Made by a program: the position numbers and the translations under genes. A model generated the notes under the pieces. That model saw only the letters and a program-made list of their open reading frames with translations. It did not search any database and had not been told where the DNA came from. DNA of 6,919 nucleotides, from the NCBI GenBank assembly GCA_016763045.1, contig JAESUN010000023.1, positions 1 to 6,919 of the forward strand, read 5' to 3'. The DNA comes from Opitutaceae bacterium. Its GTDB lineage: Bacteria > Verrucomicrobiota > Verrucomicrobiia > Opitutales > Opitutaceae. Below are positions 1-4,738 of the stretch, piece by piece (within the stretch, counting starts at the first letter, position 1; the number at the start of each line of letters is the position of its first letter).

Positions 1-144
1 CATGGGGAGGGTTTGTTCTTGCTCAATTAACGGAGTGCTGATCATGAAAATAATCAGCAGAGCAAAGCCGAGGTCGATCAAGGCAGTTACATTCAGCTCC
101 GAAAGAGCTGTCATGGATTTTTTCCTATGGAAAGAACGCGCCAT
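1..144 (-). CDS. ExbD/TolR family biopolymer transporter, N-terminal part (runs off left edge)
   Basis: The first 48 codons are present and the reading frame is open to the window edge. The protein begins MARSFHRKKSMTALSELNVT, a short basic cytoplasmic tail, followed by a single hydrophobic segment at about residues 21-40 containing the family core NVTALIDLGFALLIIFM. Asp24 in that core matches the membrane-embedded aspartate that ExbD and TolR use in proton-driven energizing. The usual proline after NVT is alanine here. The periplasmic domain lies outside the window. The ATG sits 6 nt after the stop of the upstream TolQ-type gene, and a GGAAGG ribosome-binding sequence lies inside the end of that gene (158-163), about 13 nt before the start, so the two are probably co-transcribed and translationally coupled. 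Met11 is a possible alternative start. Whether it serves a Tol-Pal or a TonB-type system cannot be decided here. Confidence 0.9.
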   Translation of the reverse strand, partial: MARSFHRKKSMTALSELNVTALIDLGFALLIIFMISTPLIEQEQTLPM

Positions 145-150
145 GGTTTT

Positions 151-864
151 TTAGCGGCCTTCCAGTTCGATTCTATCTGCCAGTTCACTGGCATAGTTTT
201 CCAATTCCGTCACCATTAACTTGGTTTTAGATAAAAGGAAATTATAGCCAAAAACAGATGGGATCGCAACGAGCAGGCCTGCGACAGTTGTCAGCAATGC
301 GCCTGAAACACCAGGCGCTAGTGATTGCAAGCTGGCGGTATTTTGCATCGCAACGGCTCCAAAAGCATCCATCACTCCCCAGACAGTTCCTAACAAACCG
401 AAAAAAGGAGCACCCGATACGATCGTTGCTAAAAAAATCATCGACGATTCATAGCCGAGTGTTTGCTTGGCCACCGAACGCTGCAGAGCATTTTCGGCGT
501 GCTCCAGCCTTGCTCTATTCAGAGTGGAATCCTCTTCGCCTGATTTTCGAACAACTCTCCAATAGGCTTCCAGGGCTTCGCCAAGTAGATTTCCGTAAGG
601 AATGGCAGAGGAAATGTTAAACGTCTCGGGAAGATCGATGAGAAATCGCTGCTCCTTGAGCTTTTGCTCAAAACCGAGGTTATAAAGCCTCACTCGTTTG
701 AGCTCAAAATGCTTGCCGATCATGATCGTCCAGGCAATTAAACTGAAAATCGCCAAGGTCCCTATGATTACTTTTCCGGCCCCATTGGACTGGTCAAAGT
801 AGGTGAAGAGAGAAGGTCCATCTGCCTGGGCCAACAGTGGCGTAAAGAAACGCATCACAAACAT
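151..864 (-). CDS. MotA/TolQ/ExbB family proton channel subunit
   Basis: This 237-residue inner-membrane protein is expected to form the pentameric proton channel around the ExbD/TolR-type protein encoded next to it, using proton-motive force for outer-membrane work. Its length is close to E. coli TolQ and ExbB. Three membrane segments fit the family topology: TM1 at about 32-50, a cytoplasmic stretch at about 51-138, TM2 at about 140-171 with the hallmark FFGLLGTVWGVM, and TM3 at about 185-210 with APGVSGALLTTVAGL and AIPSVFGYN. Thr160 and Thr193 align with the conserved channel threonines of TM2 and TM3. Gly188 occupies the place where E. coli ExbB and TolQ have glutamate (IAEAL). An in-frame stop just upstream rules out a longer start; Met4 is a possible alternative. 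A GGGAG sequence (888-892) lies too far from the ATG (23 nt) to be a convincing ribosome site. TolQ, ExbB and a generic paralogue cannot be separated from this sequence alone. Confidence 0.93.
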   Translation of the reverse strand: MFVMRFFTPLLAQADGPSLFTYFDQSNGAGKVIIGTLAIFSLIAWTIMIGKHFELKRVRLYNLGFEQKLKEQRFLIDLPETFNISSAIPYGNLLGEALEAYWRVVRKSGEEDSTLNRARLEHAENALQRSVAKQTLGYESSMIFLATIVSGAPFFGLLGTVWGVMDAFGAVAMQNTASLQSLAPGVSGALLTTVAGLLVAIPSVFGYNFLLSKTKLMVTELENYASELADRIELEGR

Positions 865-994
865 ATCTTAAATGTTTGGTGAGTTTTCTCCCGCAATCAA
901 TGGAAATCAGGAAAGAATTTCATATAATTGCTATTAGAGAGGATTCTAATTGCTGTTTTCAGCTCCATTCTTTTCATCTTCAGAGTATTTAACT
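865..994. promoter_or_regulatory. Divergent control region between the TolQ-type gene and the kinase operon
   Basis: Two transcription units leave this AT-rich region in opposite directions, so it must hold the promoters for both. The plus-strand candidate is described separately. On the minus strand I see no convincing -35/-10 pair; a TATATG (complement of 921-926) and a TAGAAT (complement of 943-948) resemble -10 boxes but lack good -35 partners. The right part (950-994) could instead be coding if the kinase begins at the upstream TTG. Confidence 0.5.
901..928 (+). promoter_or_regulatory. Candidate sigma-70 type promoter for the kinase-tmk-holB operon
   Basis: A perfect TATAAT lies at 923-928. 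Sixteen bases upstream is TGGAAA (901-906), matching four of six bases of TTGACA. Transcription would start near 935, giving a leader of about 60 nt to the ATG at 995 or only about 15 nt to the TTG at 950. The -10 box is strong and its position is sensible, but the -35 box is poor and AT-rich intergenic DNA often holds such hexamers by chance. Confidence 0.35.
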
Positions 995-2107
995 ATGGAA
1001 TTTCGCGATAAAACACTTGAGGAACTACAGAAACATCGGAGCACGGCTTCTGCAAAAAATGCCTTGGTCGGTCTAGATGGATTCATCGATGAGATTGTTC
1101 ACCCGGTTGCGCAGCGACGTGGCCAGGGGGACGACTTTACGGCAATGAAAAAGATCGCGGAGTTCGGCCAGAGGATTGTCGATGCTGCGGGAAAAAGCAC
1201 CAATATCGAATTGGCCCCAAAACTGGAGAAACTGGGGGGAAATGGGCCTATCATGGCGAACGCTCTTCATGAAGCTGGAGTCAAGACACGCTATATCGGC
1301 GCTTTAGGGAAACCGGATATCCACCCTCTCTTTAAAGACTTTGCGAAAAAAACAGACGCTATTTCGATTTGTGACCCCGCTCATACCACTGCGGTGGAAT
1401 TTGAGGATGGCAAAATAATGCTAGGGACAATGGCGAGTCTGGATAAAATCACTTTTGATGAAGTGATCAAGACGATGGGAGAAGGCGCCTTCCTGGATCT
1501 CTTCTCTCGAATGGATCTCATCTCTCTGATCAATTGGACGATGGTTCCAAACATGACAGCGGTGTTCACTGGCCTGCTGGAGAAAGTGCTCCCTATCCTC
1601 CCTCCGCATGAGCACCGGATTTATTTCTTTGATTTATGTGATCCCGAAAAACGCTCCCAAGGTGATCTTATCACGGCCCTGGAAACAATGATGCGCTTTC
1701 AATCTTACGGGACGGTCACCCTCGGATTGAATCTAAAAGAAGCACGACAAGTCGGCGATGCCCTGGGTATTCCAACGCAGACGGTTGATGAAAAGGGATT
1801 AAAGACTCTGGCTTCACTGATTCGTCAAAAACTTGAGATTGGAACTGTTGTTGTGCATCCGAAAGAGTCCGCTGCTTGTGCGACACGTGAAGATACTTTC
1901 TGGATACCGGGCCCTTATGTTGAACAGCCTCTTATTACCACCGGCGCTGGTGATCACTTTAATGCAGGATTCTCTACGGGGCAGTTGTTGGGACTTTCAC
2001 CTCTTGGTTGTTTGACTCTGGGTGTTTCGTTTTCGGGCTTTTATGTGCGAACGGCCAAAAGCCCGAGCTTGAGCGATATTGAAGAATTTATCCGCAACTG
2101 GAAATAA
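995..2107 (+). CDS. PfkB-family carbohydrate/nucleoside kinase, substrate unknown
   Basis: This 370-residue cytoplasmic protein (from ATG 995) belongs to the PfkB/ribokinase superfamily, which phosphorylates sugars, nucleosides and related small molecules with ATP. Visible landmarks are NALVGLDGFIDEI near the N-terminus, the first signature LGGNGPIMANAL with the glycine pair at 81-82, the metal/phosphate motif NLKE at 246-249, and the second signature TTGAGDHFNAGF, in which Asp320 is the expected catalytic base and GAG forms the anion hole. It is somewhat longer than typical ribokinases, with an insert around EKVLPILPPHEHRIYFFDLCDPEKRS. The open frame extends to a TTG at 950 that has a good Shine-Dalgarno (AGAGAGGA, 936-943, 6 nt away), but the added 15 residues look unlike a kinase N-terminus, so ATG 995 is preferred. 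It is first in an apparent operon, 12 nt before tmk. I cannot name the substrate. Confidence 0.9.
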   Translation: MEFRDKTLEELQKHRSTASAKNALVGLDGFIDEIVHPVAQRRGQGDDFTAMKKIAEFGQRIVDAAGKSTNIELAPKLEKLGGNGPIMANALHEAGVKTRYIGALGKPDIHPLFKDFAKKTDAISICDPAHTTAVEFEDGKIMLGTMASLDKITFDEVIKTMGEGAFLDLFSRMDLISLINWTMVPNMTAVFTGLLEKVLPILPPHEHRIYFFDLCDPEKRSQGDLITALETMMRFQSYGTVTLGLNLKEARQVGDALGIPTQTVDEKGLKTLASLIRQKLEIGTVVVHPKESAACATREDTFWIPGPYVEQPLITTGAGDHFNAGFSTGQLLGLSPLGCLTLGVSFSGFYVRTAKSPSLSDIEEFIRNWK

Positions 2108-2119
2108 CCGGAACGCATT

Positions 2120-2785
2120 ATGAGCTCACAACAGACAGGCGTTCTCATTTCATTCGAAGGTGCTGAGGGAAGTGGTAAATCGACGCAGATTGATCGACTG
2201 GTCACCCATCTGGAAAAGTCGGGGCACGAAGTTCTCGTAACCCGCGAACCGGGAGGCACTGAAATCGGCGAAGAGATAAGGCATCTTCTTATTCATAGTA
2301 AGAGTAATTCGGCCATGACGCCGGAAGCGGAATTATTGCTCTTTGCGGCCAGTCGAGCACAGCTCGTCCGCGAATGTATTTTGCCAGCCTTGACTACAGG
2401 TAAAGTGGTTATCTGTGATCGTTTTCTTGATTCGACGACAGTGTATCAGGGCGCGGCGCGCAGCATTGCGATGGATCCGGTAAACCAAATCAACGCCTTT
2501 GCAGTTGGAGATGTGATTCCATCACTAACGATTGTTCTAGATGTTCCCGCTGAAGTGAGTCTCTCTCGCGTTAAACGTAGGGCCTCAGATCTCCCGGACA
2601 GAATGGAGCAGGAGAATATCGATTTTTACCGGTTGGTTCGTGAAGGTTATCTCATCCTAGCAAAATCACTGCCCGAACGGTTTTATGTGCTGGATGGGAC
2701 GAGCGCAATCGAAGAACTGGACACTGCTATCTGGGAAAAAGTTAAAACCCATTTGGAGAAAAAGGAGCTCAGTTGTTCGAACTGA
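2120..2785 (+). CDS. tmk: Thymidylate kinase (dTMP kinase)
   Basis: The enzyme transfers phosphate from ATP to dTMP to make dTDP, an essential step to dTTP. The 221-residue length matches the family. The P-loop is GAEGSGKST (14-22), followed by the TREPGGT substrate loop (41-47), the DRF motif at 100-102 (the family usually has DRY or DRF) continuing LDSTTVYQG, and an arginine/lysine-rich LID at about 150-161 (SRVKRRASDLPDR). The P-loop lacks the catalytic arginine of the yeast/human type while the LID is basic, which fits the bacterial type II arrangement. A weak ribosome site, GGAA (2110-2113), sits 6 nt before the ATG. The gene follows the kinase by 12 nt and precedes holB by about 30 nt; tmk followed by holB is a common bacterial pairing. 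The last codons form one arm of a hairpin, described separately. Confidence 0.97.
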   Translation: MSSQQTGVLISFEGAEGSGKSTQIDRLVTHLEKSGHEVLVTREPGGTEIGEEIRHLLIHSKSNSAMTPEAELLLFAASRAQLVRECILPALTTGKVVICDRFLDSTTVYQGAARSIAMDPVNQINAFAVGDVIPSLTIVLDVPAEVSLSRVKRRASDLPDRMEQENIDFYRLVREGYLILAKSLPERFYVLDGTSAIEELDTAIWEKVKTHLEKKELSCSN

Positions 2786-2793
2786 GCCGTTTT
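2767..2793 (+). terminator. Hairpin over the tmk stop codon, possible weak terminator or attenuator
   Basis: A perfect 8-bp inverted repeat pairs GCTCAGTT (2767-2774) with AACTGAGC (2780-2787) around a 5-nt loop GTTCG. It is followed by CG and then four T (2790-2793). The tmk stop codon TGA (2783-2785) lies in the right arm. The T run is short and the stem only moderately GC-rich, so this is at best a weak or conditional terminator between tmk and holB. It may instead stabilise the upstream mRNA or simply be coincidence. Confidence 0.3.
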
Positions 2794-2817
2794 CAGAAGT
2801 TGCCTATACTATAAGTG

Positions 2818-3750
2818 ATGAATTCCCCTTCCACCCCTCCTCTCCAAGTTCTGGATAAAGCCATTACAAAAGGACGCTTGGCTCATAGTCTGTTGATTTA
2901 TGGGCAAAACTTTTTGGCTTTGGAGGATCTTGCGATCCATTTGGGAAACCGATTGCTGCAGATAGGTGAAAATCAATCACCCTTATCTCATCCTGATTTT
3001 TTTACGCTCCGCCCTGCCAAAAAGATGCGGCAAATTCTGGCTGAAGATACCCGTGAGATGATTCGTAAAATTCAGCATTCGCCACAAGCGGGAGACCATA
3101 AAATGGCGGTGGTTTTTGAGGCAGATAGAATGAATCAATCTGCGGCCAATATCTTTCTAAAAGCACTGGAAGAGCCTCCTCTGAATACAACAATCCTTCT
3201 GCTGACGACTCGTCCCTATTCTTTGCTCCCCACGATACGTAGTCGTTGCTTGCTCTTTCGGGTGCCAGGGAGCCCGCATGCTCTGGAGAACGAAAAGGCT
3301 ATTCAATGGCAGAAAGATTATCGGCAATGGCTGGATGATACGGTGTCTGGCCTTTCGGATAAAAGCCTCATCTGTCGACAAGTGATGGCGCTCTACGGTT
3401 TAGTCGCTCAATTTTCAAACATCCTGGAGGAAGTAACGAAGGAGATCTTGGCGCAAAAGGAAGAGGGAAAAAATAGTGCCCTCTCGTCGGATGAAAAAGC
3501 TGCTTTAGAGGCGGGTATTTCCGTTTCGGTCCGCCAGCAGTTCTTCTCTGAAATAGAAACAAGCACGATGAATTTTGCACGTGCCCTGCATGAGGAAACA
3601 GGTCTGGAACCGCGTCAGCAATTAGTCAGTAGTATCGCAAGTTTGGAACATTCCTCAGGACTTCTTCGCTACAATTTCAATGTAAACAGCGCTTTGGAAA
3701 TATTTCTCCTCACCTCAATGCGTATCTGGGCGTCTCTCAAGAAACCATAG
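2818..3750 (+). CDS. holB: DNA polymerase III delta' subunit (clamp loader)
   Basis: Delta' is the rigid, non-ATP-hydrolysing AAA+ subunit of the clamp-loader complex that places the sliding clamp on DNA with the DnaX and delta subunits. From ATG 2818 the protein has 310 residues, a little shorter than E. coli HolB. Family signs are GRLAHSLLIYG (19-29), HPDFF (58-62), the Walker B-like region VVFEADRMNQSAANIFLKAL with EEPP (118-121), the LLLTTRP strand, and the SRC motif (142-144), which supplies the trans-acting arginine finger. The place of the P-loop reads GQNFLALED without the GKT/S signature, as expected for delta'. No cysteines precede HPDFF, so the zinc module of E. coli-type delta' is absent. 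The C-terminal half matches the helical collar only by position. A GTG at 2815 immediately before the ATG could also start translation. The ribosome site is weak (AGAAG at 2795-2799). Confidence 0.92.
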   Translation: MNSPSTPPLQVLDKAITKGRLAHSLLIYGQNFLALEDLAIHLGNRLLQIGENQSPLSHPDFFTLRPAKKMRQILAEDTREMIRKIQHSPQAGDHKMAVVFEADRMNQSAANIFLKALEEPPLNTTILLLTTRPYSLLPTIRSRCLLFRVPGSPHALENEKAIQWQKDYRQWLDDTVSGLSDKSLICRQVMALYGLVAQFSNILEEVTKEILAQKEEGKNSALSSDEKAALEAGISVSVRQQFFSEIETSTMNFARALHEETGLEPRQQLVSSIASLEHSSGLLRYNFNVNSALEIFLLTSMRIWASLKKP

Positions 3751-3757
3751 AGAGATC

Positions 3758-4534
3758 TTAATCTGACAAAAGAAACGACTGCACTTTTGAAACGAATTCG
3801 TTTCTCGTATCAAAATGCGGATTATGGCCGCTCTCCTCTATCTGATGAATTTCTGCGGATGGGAAATGCCGGGTAACAATCGCTTCGTCTCCTTCGGCGA
3901 AATAAGAGGACTTTCCACCTATGAGCAGGAGGACTTCTCCATCGTAACGATCTGCTGCCTTCAGAGGTGATTGCTCCAGGATGCTCGAATATTTTTCCAG
4001 CACCGAAAGATTCACTATCCATTTTAGCTTACCCTCTTCTCCTCTACCGAGGTTTGTTAGAAGAAACTGCCTCAAAAGGTCATCCTCTATCCACTCTTCC
4101 ATCTGTTTTTCGGCGGCACTGCGCGAGGAGGTGTTTTCTAGAGCTACGCTATGCATCGCGTTGAAATCCACGGTATGCGCTGGAGGGTATTTTTTCGGGG
4201 CGATATCCACCACGACCAAACGTTGCAGAACCTCCGGGTGATAACAGGCCAGATACATCGCTAACTTTCCACCCATACTATGACCAATGAAATGAGCGGA
4301 TGATAGTTCGTTCTCAGACATCCACGTCAGAATATCTGCGGCCATGACCGCGTAATCTTGTGTGTCGGCCCAAGGAGATTGTCCGTGATTCCTTAGATCC
4401 AGTGCATACACATGGAACCATTGGGATAAATCCCGTCCCACGGTTTGCCAGTTGCGCGATGAGCCCAGAAACCCATGGAGAATAATGAGCGGAGGGTTTC
4501 CGCTTCCACCAAGGTCTCGATGATAAAGATGCAT
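3758..4534 (-). CDS. Alpha/beta hydrolase, YbfF-like esterase
   Basis: This 258-residue, probably cytoplasmic alpha/beta-fold hydrolase is most like the YbfF esterase group. The oxyanion-hole motif HGFLGS is at 20-25, DLRNHG at 46-51, the nucleophile elbow GHSMGG at 84-89 with Ser86, VVVDIAP with Asp110 as the YbfF-type acid, and the catalytic His237 in SGHNPHF. A full Ser-Asp-His triad is therefore present and the length is normal for the group. No signal peptide is visible. An in-frame stop nine codons upstream of the ATG limits the start; a purine-rich GAAGAGGAA lies upstream but too far for a standard ribosome site. The gene converges on holB, with the two stop codons 7 nt apart, and is divergent from mutS, so it is its own unit. 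The physiological substrate cannot be inferred; short-chain acyl esters or thioesters are typical in vitro for relatives. Confidence 0.92.
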   Translation of the reverse strand: MHLYHRDLGGSGNPPLIILHGFLGSSRNWQTVGRDLSQWFHVYALDLRNHGQSPWADTQDYAVMAADILTWMSENELSSAHFIGHSMGGKLAMYLACYHPEVLQRLVVVDIAPKKYPPAHTVDFNAMHSVALENTSSRSAAEKQMEEWIEDDLLRQFLLTNLGRGEEGKLKWIVNLSVLEKYSSILEQSPLKAADRYDGEVLLLIGGKSSYFAEGDEAIVTRHFPSAEIHQIEESGHNPHFDTRNEFVSKVQSFLLSD

Positions 4535-4738
4535 AGGGCAGAATCTGACGATTCCTCTTCAAGTTGCTACCTGAAAAATCAAAGAATGGGTAAACTGGTT
4601 CTCCCATCTGCTAAGGTTTGAAAAATAATCGAAGTTTTGCACTTGAACTTTGCATTCAGTGAGAAGCTTTTTCAGGATCACCTTTTTATGTCGCCCTGCC
4701 TTTCGTTATGATTCGCAGTAAGACTCTCAAACAGCCCT
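4535..4738. promoter_or_regulatory. Divergent intergenic region between the hydrolase and mutS
   Basis: These 204 bases hold no gene that I can support apart from a 14-codon frame noted in the findings. The region must contain the promoters of both flanking genes. On the plus strand TATGAT (4707-4712) resembles a -10 box and would give a leader of about 20 nt for mutS, but no good -35 is at the right distance. No ribosome site is evident before the mutS ATG; the nearest purine run, GTAAGA, is weak. Nothing convincing is seen for the minus-strand promoter. Confidence 0.45.

Noticed and set aside
258..620. A 120-codon plus-strand frame opposite the TolQ-type gene
   Set aside because: It is the complement of conserved membrane-protein coding sequence and its product looks like no known protein.
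3733..3755. TCTCTC/GAGAGA inverted repeat across the holB stop as a terminator
   Set aside because: The stem is only 6 bp, the loop is 11 nt and no T run follows on either strand.
4314..4607. A 97-codon minus-strand frame beginning upstream of the hydrolase start
   Set aside because: It runs out of frame through the N-terminal hydrolase motifs (HGFLGS, GHSMGG), which are intact in the true frame; it does not indicate a frameshift.
4656..4688. T-rich stretch with an AAGCTT core in the mutS upstream region as a terminator
   Set aside because: No stable stem precedes the T runs; the best pairing is about 6 bp with a wobble, and there is no upstream gene on this strand to terminate.
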